NCBI RefSeq assembly: GCF_009796765.1
Contig: NZ_CP047023.1
Span: 1,347,501-1,411,500 of the forward strand
Length of the DNA: 64,000 nt
Direction of reading: 5' to 3'
From: Paraglaciecola sp. L3A3
GTDB lineage: Bacteria > Pseudomonadota > Gammaproteobacteria > Enterobacterales > Alteromonadaceae
Shown: in pieces, positions 1-9,685 of the stretch
Layout: each line of letters starts with the position of its first letter
How positions within the stretch are numbered: the first letter of the stretch is position 1
Made by a program: the position numbers and the translations under genes
The notes under the pieces: generated by a model
Seen by the model: only the letters and a program-made list of their open reading frames with translations
Told to the model about the DNA's origin: nothing
Databases searched by the model: none

Positions 1-1769
1 GCGACGACCAAGGCGACAATGTCTCTAGCGAACTAGAGTTGTATAATATTCATGCTCAAGGTTACATGGGCGGTTTGACGACTGGCGCGCAGTCGGTCAT
101 GGCTTCGTTTAATAGCTGGCATGGCGAAAAATTGCATGGCAATAAATATTTATTGACCGATGTGTTAAAAGACAATATGGGCTTTGACGGCTTTGTAGTA
201 GGTGACTGGAATGGTCACGGACAAGTCAAAGGTTGCAGTAATGAAAACTGTCCGCAAGCTATGAACGCGGGTTTAGATATTTACATGGTGCCCACTCAAG
301 CTTGGAAACCTTTGTTCGAAAATATAGTGGCCCAAGTTAAGTCTGGTGTCATTAAGCAATCTAGGTTAGATGATGCTGTACGTCGTATTTTACGGGTTAA
401 ATTGCGTGCTGGATTGTTCGAAAAAGCCAGCCCAGCTCAACGCCAGTTTTCTGGTAAAACAGAATTGATTGGACAAAAAAGTCACAGAGATGTAGCTAAA
501 CAAGCAGTTAGAGAATCGTTAGTTTTACTAAAAAATAATGGCAATATTTTACCTTTATCGCCTAAGCAAACTATTTTAGTGGCCGGCGATGCAGCCGATA
601 ATATTGGCAAACAAGCAGGTGGCTGGACAATTACTTGGCAAGGTACGGGTAACACTAATGCTGATTTTCCAGGTGGTAGCTCAATTTATGCTGGCATAGC
701 CGCACAGGTGACTGCCGCTGGTGGCACAAGTACCTTAAGTGTTGATGGAACATTTCAAACTAAACCTGACGTAGCCATAGTGGTGTTTGGTGAAGAGCCA
801 TACGCAGAAGGCCAAGGTGATGTGTTAGATTTAAATTATCAAGCAGAAAACAAAAGGGATCTAGCGTTACTCGAGTCTTTCAAAAAACAAGGTATTCCCA
901 CAGTTGCAGTGTTTATTTCTGGTCGACCTATGTGGGTTAATGCAGAGCTTAATGCCAGTGATGCTTTTGTGGCAGCATGGTTACCAGGCTCAGAAGGATC
1001 AGCCGTGGCTGATGTATTGTTGGCAGACAACAACAATCAAATTCAACATGATTTTAAAGGCAAGCTGTCTTATTCTTGGCCCATTTCAGCCACTCAAACA
1101 GCCAATCGTTTTGACGCCGACTACTCGCCATTATTTGCTTATGGCTACGGCTTAACTTACACAGATAAAACGCTTGTAGCCAATGACTTATCAACGGTAG
1201 CGGCAGTTACTGCTCAATCGTCGGGATTGCCTGTTTTTGATGGTAAATTGAGTAGCAAATGGAAAATGACATTGTTGTCTGATGGGCAAGAAAATGAGGT
1301 GGCTTCGAATACATTAGCCTTACCTTATATTGCTTATCGCACTATCGATAAAAATATTCAAGAAGATGCCTTTAAATTAGACTTTGCAGGCACTGGCGAA
1401 GCGGGGCTGAAATTTGTATTACAAAACTCTAGCCTATCCGAGATGCTAACTAATGCTTCATCATTGGTGTTAAATGTCAAAACAGCGCAACCTAAAACAA
1501 GCGCTTTATTTGTTAGAATGGCTTGTTCTGGGCAGCAACAAGATAAACCGAACTGTACTCATGGCGTAGATATAAGCCAACAAATAGGCGAGTTAGCTGC
1601 TGATACTTGGACTGATATTACAATTGATATGAAGTGTTTAGTGGAGGGCCTTTCTGCAAATGAAATGGTAGATACTTTAACTATTTATACTGCTCAGAAA
1701 AACATTTTGTCTATCAGTGATGTGAGGTTTATCACTTCAGCAGAAACTAATACTAAGGGTTGTGAGTAA
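1..1769 (+). CDS. Glycoside hydrolase family 3 beta-glucosidase (5' end outside window)
   Basis: The gene is cut by the window edge: the frame is open from base 3, and the TTG at 39 is internal rather than a start. About 589 residues of an exo-acting GH3 enzyme of the ExoP type are present; such proteins are usually about 850 residues. The motif GFDGFVVGDWNGHGQV places the catalytic nucleophile Asp in the codon at 204-206. The rest of the (alpha/beta)-sandwich domain follows, including the LVLLKNN segment, and the end resembles the extra C-terminal carbohydrate-binding-like domain of exo-1,3/1,4-beta-glucosidases. GH3 enzymes release glucose or related sugars from beta-glucan ends, and the long form is usually exported. 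The exact substrate cannot be read here. A palindrome follows the stop codon. Confidence 0.9.
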   Translation, partial: DDQGDNVSSELELYNIHAQGYMGGLTTGAQSVMASFNSWHGEKLHGNKYLLTDVLKDNMGFDGFVVGDWNGHGQVKGCSNENCPQAMNAGLDIYMVPTQAWKPLFENIVAQVKSGVIKQSRLDDAVRRILRVKLRAGLFEKASPAQRQFSGKTELIGQKSHRDVAKQAVRESLVLLKNNGNILPLSPKQTILVAGDAADNIGKQAGGWTITWQGTGNTNADFPGGSSIYAGIAAQVTAAGGTSTLSVDGTFQTKPDVAIVVFGEEPYAEGQGDVLDLNYQAENKRDLALLESFKKQGIPTVAVFISGRPMWVNAELNASDAFVAAWLPGSEGSAVADVLLADNNNQIQHDFKGKLSYSWPISATQTANRFDADYSPLFAYGYGLTYTDKTLVANDLSTVAAVTAQSSGLPVFDGKLSSKWKMTLLSDGQENEVASNTLALPYIAYRTIDKNIQEDAFKLDFAGTGEAGLKFVLQNSSLSEMLTNASSLVLNVKTAQPKTSALFVRMACSGQQQDKPNCTHGVDISQQIGELAADTWTDITIDMKCLVEGLSANEMVDTLTIYTAQKNILSISDVRFITSAETNTKGCE

Positions 1770-1793
1770 ACTCTTAGATAAAGAGAAAGAAGC

Positions 1794-1821
1794 AAGGTTA
1801 AGCACATGTGTGCTTAGCCTT
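1794..1821. terminator. Bidirectional terminator-like palindrome
   Basis: A 28-bp palindrome with arms AAGGTTAAGCACA and TGTGCTTAGCCTT (one G-T type mismatch) lies between the convergent GH3 and PKHD genes and overlaps the stop codon of the latter. Neither side has a strong U tract, so termination is inferred from symmetry and position. Confidence 0.5.
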
Positions 1822-2500
1822 AGAGAACGGTAAATTGGCGTATTAAGTTATGGTAAACATTATGCAGACGATCTAATTCACCACGGCTCGCGTTTTGATT
1901 TTTGACTAACTCTTGAATACTTTGATCTAACTGGTATAAGGTATTTCTAAGATTACTGTCGGCTACCATACTCTGCATCCAAGTAATCGCTGCTAAGCGA
2001 GTTCCTTTGGTCACCGCAGTGACTTTATGTAAACTACTTGATGGATACACCACAGCATAACCAGCAGGTAGTTTGATTACTTGTTCACCAAACTCAGTAG
2101 CAATAACTAATTCTCCTCCTTCGTATTCTTCTGGCTCACTTAAAAATACCGTCATAGAGACATCACTACGGATCACATCAGAGCTATCAGGCAGGCGCAT
2201 AATGGCTGCGTCGACATGGTAGCCGTATTCTTCTGATTGTTGATAACGATTGAAGCAAGGCGGGAATATTTTATGGGGTAGGGCTGCAGAAACAATTTTA
2301 GGATTGTTACCCAAATGAGCTAGTAAGTTATTCGCTAACTGGCGCACTTGGGGATCCTTTGCATCTGCTTGATTGTTATTTTTTACTGAAGCAGCCATAC
2401 CCATAGCCGTTTTATCGCCGTTTTCCCATGGCAGAGTGGTTAACTCTGCACGGTAATGAGCGACGTCTTCAGCAGATAAAATTTTATCGATAATAATCAT
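1820..2500 (-). CDS. piuC: Fe(II)/2-oxoglutarate PKHD-type hydroxylase (PiuC/YbiX family)
   Basis: This 226-residue protein matches the usual length of the PiuC/YbiX family. The iron ligands of the 2-oxoglutarate dioxygenase fold are visible as H95-x-D97 (YHVDAAIMRL) and H158 (SSSLHKV), with R168 as the likely 2-oxoglutarate-binding Arg. Family members are cytoplasmic, iron-regulated and usually sit beside a TonB-dependent catecholate siderophore receptor (Fiu/PiuA); their substrate is not firmly known. Here the receptor gene lies upstream on the same strand, consistent with an iron operon. A 233-bp MITE-like element now lies between the two and supplies all the sequence upstream of the AGAGA ribosome-binding site, so cotranscription would have to cross it. 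Confidence 0.88.
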   Translation of the reverse strand: MIIIDKILSAEDVAHYRAELTTLPWENGDKTAMGMAASVKNNNQADAKDPQVRQLANNLLAHLGNNPKIVSAALPHKIFPPCFNRYQQSEEYGYHVDAAIMRLPDSSDVIRSDVSMTVFLSEPEEYEGGELVIATEFGEQVIKLPAGYAVVYPSSSLHKVTAVTKGTRLAAITWMQSMVADSNLRNTLYQLDQSIQELVKNQNASRGELDRLHNVYHNLIRQFTVL

Positions 2501-2512
2501 TTTTTTCTCTAT

Positions 2513-2745
2513 AACCTGAACTTGGGATAATGCGTGTCGTTTTTAATTTGAATTTTACAAACAATTCAAACACTTAAAAATATGCCCCAAGTTATATTTG
2601 GCTTAAGGCTTACTCGATGACGAAATTTTTCGTGTCTAGCAAGGCGGTTTTTCGTACGTAATAGCGGGCTATTGCTAGAAAATCCAACGCAGCTAGGCGC
2701 AAAAAGAGCGTTATCGAGAGGCTCGGCTTATCCCGAGCTCAGGTT
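2513..2745. repeat. MITE-like element, copy 1 (233 bp)
   Basis: A non-coding element begins AACCTGAACTTGGGATAA and ends with its near-exact inverted repeat (reverse complement AACCTGAGCTCGGGATAA, 16 of 18 identical). It is flanked by a 4-bp direct repeat CTAT (2509-2512 and 2746-2749). A second copy, alike over its whole length, lies at 19189-19441. An internal hairpin is formed by CTAGCAA and TTGCTAG, with the inner pair TAATAGC/GCTATTG. No open frame encodes a transposase, so it would need one supplied in trans. It separates the siderophore receptor gene from piuC. Confidence 0.85.
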
Positions 2746-2750
2746 CTATA

Positions 2751-5075
2751 TTAAAATTGGTATGTTGCAGTTAATTTAGTACTGGCTGCATTACCTAGGT
2801 ACATAAACGCACCCGAACGATATGCAGCTGTGTAGTAGGTTTCATCAAAAGCATTGCCAATATTCAATCTAAACGTAAGATCTTTTGTGGCATTGTAGTT
2901 AGCGAATAAGTTCACTACCTGATAGCTAGGTACCACTATACTGTATTGGTTATTTGTACTGTCGTAACCAGCTGCTGTATCAGGTTGACCTGCATACATT
3001 TCGCTTTGGTATGCATAATCGCCACCTACTACAAAGGAGTCGTTAATTTCATATCTTAACTGCAAATACATACTCTTTTCAGCAAAATTACTTAACACTA
3101 AACCGATATTAGTTTCGGTAATGGAATCAAGTACTTCTGAGCTCATTGCGGTTGCAGAGAATTGTACGCTTAATTCATCGGTAATATTACCTACTATACC
3201 TAATTCGATCCCTTTCACACGATTTTCACCAGTATTTAGAGTACCTAATGCTGCGTAGTCATCATCACCGACACTCTCCATTACATCACTTTTAGTTATT
3301 TGGAAAATAGAAGCTGACAACAAGAAACTATTATCAAGCATGACTTTGGTGCCAATCTCGATATTCTCTACACGCTCAGGATCTGAATCAGTGACTTGTG
3401 TAGGGTCACCACAAATACCACCATAACCACAACTTGCCCCTAAGTCAGATTCGCCACCATTAATGTTGGTTGCTGTGCTGTAGTTTGCATAGACATTAAC
3501 ATCTTTAGAAAAGTCGTAAATTAGACCAAGGTTACCGTTGTACATGGTGTCTGAATAAGCATAAGGAGTCGTCGTGCCGCTTCTAATCACGTCACTGTCA
3601 AAGTCAAAGTTATCCGCTCTAACACCATAATAAACATCAAGTTGGTCTGTTAAGTGAACGGTATCTAACATGTATAGTGAAACCGTTTCAATCTTGTTAA
3701 TTGAATCAAATTCACCACGTGTATATGTTCTGCCCATCAACTGACTAATATTACTGATATAATCACCCGCACCATCAACAATACAATAGGCACCTGATGG
3801 TTCTGGATTTCGTCTGCCTGGCGGTAAAATACAGTTTGTTGGGTTAGTACTATCAATGTTATAAGTACCGTTTTTAACACTTTCGTCTGTATATTCAAGG
3901 CCAAAGACTAGGTTGTTTTCTAAACCAAATAATTCCGTATTGAATAATAAATTAAACTGAGTACTCACGTAATGGACATCCTGAAAACCATTATGGGTGC
4001 TTAGGGATATAGTACTGGCCTCAGGTCCATCTGGATCCGTTATGTCGCGAGTAGTGCCACTTGCACCTGTTGTGATGTAACCATTACTTGTTTCACCATA
4101 ACGGGTGGCATTATAAATTGTTAGGTCATCGTTAACTTCATATTCAGTTCTCAAGGTAAAGGTTTTAACCTCAGATTTTAAGAAGTCTGCTTCTTGAGCG
4201 TAAACAGGAATATCATCCACAGGTTCGCGGCTATCACGATTAAAATAACTACCTAAATCAGGCACATCTTCTGCGTCTAAATAATAACCATCAGCCGTAA
4301 ACGATAGTTTATCAGAGGGTAAATATACGCCTGACAGTTGCACACCGTTGCGTTTACTTGAGGCATCTTCACGACCTGGTTTGTCTTTATCTGACATTAA
4401 TGCATTAATTCGAGCCGCGGTGTTTTCAGAAAGTGCTAAATTATAATCCAAAGTAACACGCTGATATTCATCAGTACCTAAACCTGCATCCACACGACCA
4501 AAGTTATAATCTACAGATGCTTTTTTAGTGACACTGTTAACCGCTCCACCGGAAGAGCCTCGACCTGCAAATGTAGAGCTTGGACCTTTAGTTATTTCGA
4601 CACGTTCAGTGGCAAAACTTTCACGAGTACTCATACCCGGATCTCGTAAACCATCAACAAACACATCGCTACGAGCTTCGTGACCACGAATAATGTACCG
4701 ATCACCAAAAGCATTACCATTTTCGCCTGTACCTAGGGTCACACCTGCTTGGGCAGATAAAATATCTTTAAGATCGGTCTTGCCAGCTTCTAATAGTTGA
4801 TCTTGAGTTAAAACAGTAATGACCTGTGGTGTATCCACTAAATCTGCTACACGGCGAAGGTCACCAGATTTTTGAAATAAATACACAGAATCTTGTACAC
4901 CATGAATTCGAATTTTTTCAATTGACTCTGCCGATTGTTTGGCCTGACACTCAGTTGAATTATCCCCTTCACATTGCTTAGTGTTTTCTTGTGCTGAAAT
5001 TTGCCCACTGTTAAAAATTAATGCCGCTGCAACTGCCTGTGCCCCAAAAGCTAATGTGTTATTTGTGTTTTTCAT
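2751..5075 (-). CDS. TonB-dependent catecholate-type siderophore receptor (Fiu-like)
   Basis: A 774-residue outer-membrane receptor with an N-terminal signal peptide (hydrophobic segment about 10-28, ending near ISA-QE). A TonB-box-like stretch (IEKIRIHGV, about residue 54) is followed by a plug domain with LVDTPQVITVLTQD, the RYIIRGHEARSDVFVDGLRDPG region and VEITKGPSSTFAGRGSSGGAVN, all typical of siderophore receptors. The beta-barrel ends in the terminal aromatic signature KLTATYQF. The length is close to E. coli Fiu (about 760). Iron control is supported by a Fur box 67 bp upstream of the start, and piuC follows on the same strand. Such receptors import ferric catecholates or their breakdown products; the exact ligand is not readable. 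Confidence 0.9.
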   Translation of the reverse strand: MKNTNNTLAFGAQAVAAALIFNSGQISAQENTKQCEGDNSTECQAKQSAESIEKIRIHGVQDSVYLFQKSGDLRRVADLVDTPQVITVLTQDQLLEAGKTDLKDILSAQAGVTLGTGENGNAFGDRYIIRGHEARSDVFVDGLRDPGMSTRESFATERVEITKGPSSTFAGRGSSGGAVNSVTKKASVDYNFGRVDAGLGTDEYQRVTLDYNLALSENTAARINALMSDKDKPGREDASSKRNGVQLSGVYLPSDKLSFTADGYYLDAEDVPDLGSYFNRDSREPVDDIPVYAQEADFLKSEVKTFTLRTEYEVNDDLTIYNATRYGETSNGYITTGASGTTRDITDPDGPEASTISLSTHNGFQDVHYVSTQFNLLFNTELFGLENNLVFGLEYTDESVKNGTYNIDSTNPTNCILPPGRRNPEPSGAYCIVDGAGDYISNISQLMGRTYTRGEFDSINKIETVSLYMLDTVHLTDQLDVYYGVRADNFDFDSDVIRSGTTTPYAYSDTMYNGNLGLIYDFSKDVNVYANYSTATNINGGESDLGASCGYGGICGDPTQVTDSDPERVENIEIGTKVMLDNSFLLSASIFQITKSDVMESVGDDDYAALGTLNTGENRVKGIELGIVGNITDELSVQFSATAMSSEVLDSITETNIGLVLSNFAEKSMYLQLRYEINDSFVVGGDYAYQSEMYAGQPDTAAGYDSTNNQYSIVVPSYQVVNLFANYNATKDLTFRLNIGNAFDETYYTAAYRSGAFMYLGNAASTKLTATYQF

Positions 5076-5141
5076 AGTTTATTTACGTTTTTTGTCGTCC
5101 TAAGTGAATGTGGAGCCAATATTACATATCTTTATACTAAT

Positions 5142-5160
5142 GTAAATGATAATGATTCTC
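5142..5160. promoter_or_regulatory. Fur box upstream of siderophore receptor gene
   Basis: The 19 bases GTAAATGATAATGATTCTC match the consensus GATAATGATAATCATTATC at 15 positions. The site is 67-85 bp upstream of the receptor ATG in the divergent region with yebG, as expected for iron-dependent repression of the receptor-piuC unit. Confidence 0.85.
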
Positions 5161-5318
5161 ATGCGCTTAATTGTTTGGTTGTTTTTGTGTGACGACATAC
5201 TAAATTTGAGCTGCAACAATTCAACAACATCACAAAGCTTTTGGATTACAGCTCAAAAACCTGTAAAACTGCTTAATTATTGGGCTAATATAAATCAAGT
5301 TTTAAAATTACATTAATA

Positions 5319-5334
5319 CTGTTTTTATATACAG
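5319..5334. promoter_or_regulatory. LexA (SOS) box upstream of yebG
   Basis: CTGTTTTTATATACAG has the intact CTGT-N8-ACAG frame with an AT-rich core. It lies 47 bp upstream of the yebG ATG, which is itself an SOS gene in enterobacteria. Confidence 0.9.
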
Positions 5335-5381
5335 TTTTTGTGTTATGGTTACTTTGTTGTTATTTATCAGAGAGAAAAATT

Positions 5382-5672
5382 ATGGCGGTAATTACGCGAT
5401 ATGTGGTTGAGCACAAAGGGGTGGAAAAATTTGTGACGGCGGATAAAAAAGAAGCAGATCAATACGATAAGATGTTGGATGTAGCTGATAACTTAAGTGT
5501 CTATATAGAAGGTAAGGGAATTAGTTTAGAGCCAGAACTATTAGAAAATTTATCTATTATGTTATCTAAAAATAAAGACTCTTTAACGAAACTATTAAAA
5601 GGTACATCTGCTGACTCATTATTAAGTTCTGAAAAAGCAGATGTAGTTAAAATAGCTTCGAAAAAAGCCTAA
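5382..5672 (+). CDS. yebG: SOS-induced protein YebG
   Basis: The reading frame is open from a GTG-type codon at 5340, but the ATG at 5382 preceded by AGAGA gives the standard 96-residue YebG beginning MAVITRYVVEHKGVEKFVT. The family hallmark KKEADQYDKMLDVADNL is present at about residues 25-41. The protein is small and soluble, with an alpha-helical second half and a lysine-rich end. YebG is a DNA-damage-inducible protein of unknown biochemical function in E. coli. The LexA box just upstream supports SOS regulation here. It is divergent from the siderophore receptor gene. Confidence 0.92.
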   Translation: MAVITRYVVEHKGVEKFVTADKKEADQYDKMLDVADNLSVYIEGKGISLEPELLENLSIMLSKNKDSLTKLLKGTSADSLLSSEKADVVKIASKKA

Positions 5673-5767
5673 TTTATGAAAGAAAGTTATACTTTCTCTG
5701 AAAACTGACCTCGCAACCCAGCATTAATAATAGATGATAAGGCACGACTTTAAACAAATTAACTCGT

Positions 5768-7501
5768 TTAGTTATCTAAAGTCAGTGCTTTTTCTTTCTT
5801 TTCTTGAGGCATATACCTGGCACGCTTTTTAGCTTTTAAAGTATTTAGATCGGCAATAACCAAACCATCAACGCAATGATTGAAACTGGGATCAATATTA
5901 AAATCGACAAAATGTACCCCTCCATCTTCGTAGGTTTCGGTATATTGTTTGTATAAAGTGGGGACGGCCATTCCCATATTAGATAACAAATGTTTTAGTT
6001 TGGTAAAATCAGCTTTGTAGTCATCACCAGTAAAACAGTGTTCATAATCTTTGGGCAAGATATAAGGCATTCTGGCTTGAGCACATGGATTTTGTTGTTG
6101 AAAATATAAAGTATAAAATTGCACTAATAAATCTTTAGCTGCCTTTGGGTAGTGATCACTCAAACTCACTGCGCCAAATAAATATCTATAATTAGGATGA
6201 CGTTGTAAAAAAGCACCAATACCAAACCAAAGATAATCTAAGCTGCGTTTGCCCCAATATTTAGGTTGGACAAAACTTCTACCTAACTCTAGGCCATGTT
6301 CAAAGTATTTTTCCATTTCAGGGCTATAGTCAAATAAGCTAGAAGAGTAGAGTCCTGTTACCGTTTTTTCTGTAATTATTTTTTTCGCGGCACCAAAACG
6401 ATAGGCTCCTACAATTTCTAAATCATCACGATCCCATAAAATTAAGTGATAATAATCTTGATCATAACTATCTAAATCTCGACGTTTATTGGTGCCTTCG
6501 CCGACAGCTCTAAACGATACTTCTCTTAACCTGCCAATTTCTCTTAATATTGGAGAGCTGCCCGATGGACTATACAGGTACATCACTTTACCATCAGCTG
6601 TTTCACCTAAGTGTTCGCAAGTATCTTTTAATGCATGATACAAAGCTGCACGGTTTTCTGGTTGAGCTATTGCGGTTTGTGTTTTGAAAATGCCTGTTTT
6701 ATCAAGGCCAATTCTATATAGGTGTTTTTTAAATAATTTCACATGTTGATTTCGAGTGATTTTATTGCTGCTGTAAGATTCAAAAGGAATGACTTCACCA
6801 ATGCGTATAGGAAAGTGATTACGTTTTTGTTTGAACATCTCTTTAACTAACAGCATGGCAGCTAATGGTTTGTATAACATAGATAAACCATAAAATACCT
6901 TAGAGTTCTTACCATCGATAAATACCGGAAGAATAGGGGCTTTAGCTTGTTTAGCTATACGCAGAAAGCCACTTTGCCATCTAGTATCGCGTATCCCTTG
7001 GGGACGTAATCGCGAGACCTCACCAGCAGGAAAAACGATGACGACTCCTTCTGCTGATAAATGTTGTTGGATTTTTTGGATGTTTTGTTTAGGAGTTCCC
7101 CCATTAACATTATTAACGGGCAATAACATGGAATGTAAAGGAGGTAGTGTCATTAACATTTGGTTGGCAATAACTTTAATATCCCGTCTTACTTCACTGA
7201 TCAGCTTGATCAGTGCTAAAGCATCTAACGAACCAATAGGATGGTTCGCAATAATGACGAGTTTTCCTTCGGTGGGGATACGCTCTTTTTCTACATCTCT
7301 AACTGAGTAACTAATGCTGAAGTATTCGAGTACTTGTTCAACAAAATCAATTCCTTGCTGATTGGGGAATTCTTCGGCGAAGTTCTGCATTTCTTTTTCA
7401 TGCAATAAATGTCGTAATATAAATGATATTGGTTTTGATAGAATGGGTCGGTTAGCGACTGCGGGATAATGTTTTTCTAGTACTTCAGAAACAGTGAACA
7501 T
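5768..7501 (-). CDS. olsF: Bifunctional acyltransferase of ornithine-lipid synthesis (OlsF type)
   Basis: A two-domain protein of 577 residues. The N-terminal half is a PlsC-like lysophospholipid acyltransferase domain with the catalytic HPIGSLD (H87, D93) and the downstream VVIFPAGEVSR block. The C-terminal half resembles the OlsB/hemolysin-type acyl-ACP N-acyltransferase (GNAT fold), with LELGRSFVQPKYWGKRSLDYLW and RYLFGAVSLSDHYP. This fusion is known as OlsF, in which a single protein carries out the two acylations that make ornithine lipid, a phosphorus-free membrane lipid. Assignment rests on domain order; the amino acid acylated could differ. The gene is monocistronic by spacing. Ornithine lipids often replace phospholipids under phosphate limitation, but I found no convincing Pho box here. 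Confidence 0.8.
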   Translation of the reverse strand: MFTVSEVLEKHYPAVANRPILSKPISFILRHLLHEKEMQNFAEEFPNQQGIDFVEQVLEYFSISYSVRDVEKERIPTEGKLVIIANHPIGSLDALALIKLISEVRRDIKVIANQMLMTLPPLHSMLLPVNNVNGGTPKQNIQKIQQHLSAEGVVIVFPAGEVSRLRPQGIRDTRWQSGFLRIAKQAKAPILPVFIDGKNSKVFYGLSMLYKPLAAMLLVKEMFKQKRNHFPIRIGEVIPFESYSSNKITRNQHVKLFKKHLYRIGLDKTGIFKTQTAIAQPENRAALYHALKDTCEHLGETADGKVMYLYSPSGSSPILREIGRLREVSFRAVGEGTNKRRDLDSYDQDYYHLILWDRDDLEIVGAYRFGAAKKIITEKTVTGLYSSSLFDYSPEMEKYFEHGLELGRSFVQPKYWGKRSLDYLWFGIGAFLQRHPNYRYLFGAVSLSDHYPKAAKDLLVQFYTLYFQQQNPCAQARMPYILPKDYEHCFTGDDYKADFTKLKHLLSNMGMAVPTLYKQYTETYEDGGVHFVDFNIDPSFNHCVDGLVIADLNTLKAKKRARYMPQEKKEKALTLDN

Positions 7502-7622
7502 AATAAAGCCAGTTAAACGAAACTGGTGACAAGCATAATAAGTTTTTGTGACGATTTGGTTTAACTAAAATGTATGTTTTGTGAACATTGGGCGGTGAGC
7601 GGATTTGTTGTTGGGGGGCATA

Positions 7623-7649
7623 AATAACCGGCAGTGATTGCCGGTTATT
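7623..7649 (-). terminator. Rho-independent-like terminator after chemoreceptor gene
   Basis: An 11-bp perfect stem, AATAACCGGCA and TGCCGGTTATT, with a 5-base loop lies just after the chemoreceptor stop codon. The minus-strand transcript continues with a modest U-rich stretch. Confidence 0.7.
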
Positions 7650-7660
7650 ATTGCTAGTAT

Positions 7661-9685
7661 TTACACTCTAAATTGTTGCACAGAGGCCCGTAGTTCTTCT
7701 GCCAATTTAGCCACTTCATGACTTGATTCAGAAGTTTGGTGTGCACCAACTGAAGTATCTTCTGCAATGTTCACTATGTTTTCAAGTTTCTGGCTAATCT
7801 CTTGAGAAACAATATTCTGTTCACGAGCCGATTGTTCAATTTGAGTACTTACGTCAAAGGCTTTATGTACTGCTTCAGTGATAGATTGTAAAGCTGTAGA
7901 AGCATTTTCGGTTTGAGCTACACATATAGTGGCTTGCTCGGTACCTTGATTCATTACTGCTACCGCTTTTTCTGCCCCCGATTGCAATACTTCAATCATA
8001 GAGTTTATTTCTTGAGTAGACTTTTGTGTGCGGCTGGCTAAAGTTCTTACTTCATCGGCAACCACTGCAAAACCACGACCGTATTCTCCGGCCCGGGCAG
8101 CTTCAATAGCAGCATTTAGCGCAAGTAAGTTTGTTTGGTCGGCTACGCCGCGAATTACATCTAAAATACCGCCTATGCTAGCGCTATCTTGATGGAGTTT
8201 ATTAATTACTTCTGCCGCTTCTTCAACATCTTTAGATAATACTAATATAGTGTTTCTATTTTCTTCTGAAATTAGTTTAACTTTTTCAGCTTCACTGTCA
8301 GCATGTTTTATTTGATTTAAAGTATCTTCTGCACTTTGGGTGACTAGCTGTGAAGTACTGTGCATTTCTGTGGTTGCTGCAGCCACTTGTGCCACTTGTG
8401 ATTTTTGTTCTTGGATAGATTGAGTGGTTTGCGCGGTGACTGCAGAGGTTTCCTCGGCTGCTGAAGCTAATTGTATAGCTCGAGAGCTAATACCCGAAAT
8501 TAAGTTTTTCAAACTATCAATCAAGGCATTACAATTTTTAGCTAAAATACCAAATTCATCATCTGATGAATCATCAAGTTTTTGGGTTAAATCCCCCGTG
8601 GCAACTACTTGCAGCATGGCATTTACTTTGTGTAGCGGGCGAACAATTGCAGTCACTGTCCAATAGGCAATACCGCCAGCAAATACTATCGAAATCAAGG
8701 CAATGATAATAGTGCTAGAAATTCCTTGGTTTACTGAGCTTGTAACTTCTTGTTTTGATGTCTGGGTTTTTATTTCAGCTAGAGCCATTAATTCATCTAA
8801 CTCTAAGATGGCTTGCTTGATATTTTCATATGAAGCTTGATAGGCAATTTGTGCTTCTTTTTTGTTCTTTAGTTGATTGAGTTGCGATTGTAATAATCCA
8901 TTTGATGAAGTCATTGTATCTGTAATGAGATCTATCAGTTCATATACTTCACTTAACGTACCTGAATCGTCTTCGCCATTTTCGGCCGTTTGGATATCCG
9001 TTACTTTGCCTTTTATTTGATTGATCACCAGTTCTACTTCATTACCAACAGTATCGGCCCGGACTAAGCTCTCTGTTTTTATATATTCAGAGCTAAAAGT
9101 GAGTAAAGACATGAGGTTAGACTCTAGGCTATTGGCAATATCTGAAGCTCGTTTAAGCTGGCTATTATTCTGAACTTCGTCTAAATCTGAAAAATCAACA
9201 ATAAGCGTTGAGGCGTCATCTGAATTATCTTCAATATCACCTAACTGATTGTTTATTTCATCTTGGAATTCTAATTCGCTTTTTTTATTATCAAATATGG
9301 CACTGACGTTAGTCATGTATTGAGTATATATTTCTTCAGTCTTAACTAGAGAACTATGAAGCTCTTTTTCTTGGCTAACAATACCTCGTAACTTTTCAAG
9401 CTCTGATGAAAAAATAGCTCGACTTGTTTCAAAGGCTTCTTGTTGGGTGACGATAGCGTCTAGCGATGTTTCAAAATAAGCTTCAGTTGCAAGGCGGCCC
9501 ATGTTTAAAAATGATACTTTCAATTGGCCGGTAAGAGTTACCGTCGGCAGAGCTAATGTGTTAACTTCCTCAGTGGCCTTTTCGATACTTTTTAAGTTGT
9601 ACACGGCTACAACCCCAAGTATGAATAAAAGAATGGTTATAATGGCGAATCCGCCAACGACGCGTTTTGCTACTGTTATTTTCAT
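7661..9685 (-). CDS. Methyl-accepting chemotaxis protein
   Basis: A 674-residue transmembrane chemoreceptor. A membrane segment at about 9-29 is followed by a roughly 290-residue, mostly helical periplasmic domain, a second membrane segment at about 322-345, a HAMP domain with the [10 protein letters not shown] start, and a cytoplasmic signalling domain. The conserved hairpin tip ([32 protein letters not shown] region, about 512-545) docks CheA and CheW. The periplasmic part resembles four-helix-bundle sensor domains but its ligand is not recognisable. The C-terminus lacks the NWETF-type tether for CheR/CheB. It stands alone, with its own terminator, between olsF and apaH. Confidence 0.92.
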   Translation of the reverse strand: MKITVAKRVVGGFAIITILLFILGVVAVYNLKSIEKATEEVNTLALPTVTLTGQLKVSFLNMGRLATEAYFETSLDAIVTQQEAFETSRAIFSSELEKLRGIVSQEKELHSSLVKTEEIYTQYMTNVSAIFDNKKSELEFQDEINNQLGDIEDNSDDASTLIVDFSDLDEVQNNSQLKRASDIANSLESNLMSLLTFSSEYIKTESLVRADTVGNEVELVINQIKGKVTDIQTAENGEDDSGTLSEVYELIDLITDTMTSSNGLLQSQLNQLKNKKEAQIAYQASYENIKQAILELDELMALAEIKTQTSKQEVTSSVNQGISSTIIIALISIVFAGGIAYWTVTAIVRPLHKVNAMLQVVATGDLTQKLDDSSDDEFGILAKNCNALIDSLKNLISGISSRAIQLASAAEETSAVTAQTTQSIQEQKSQVAQVAAATTEMHSTSQLVTQSAEDTLNQIKHADSEAEKVKLISEENRNTILVLSKDVEEAAEVINKLHQDSASIGGILDVIRGVADQTNLLALNAAIEAARAGEYGRGFAVVADEVRTLASRTQKSTQEINSMIEVLQSGAEKAVAVMNQGTEQATICVAQTENASTALQSITEAVHKAFDVSTQIEQSAREQNIVSQEISQKLENIVNIAEDTSVGAHQTSESSHEVAKLAEELRASVQQFRV

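Noticed and set aside
7521..7553. Two TGTCAC-like units 22 bp apart upstream of olsF, suggesting a Pho box
   Set aside because: The middle unit does not match, the -10 position is poor, and transcription would begin at or within the start codon.
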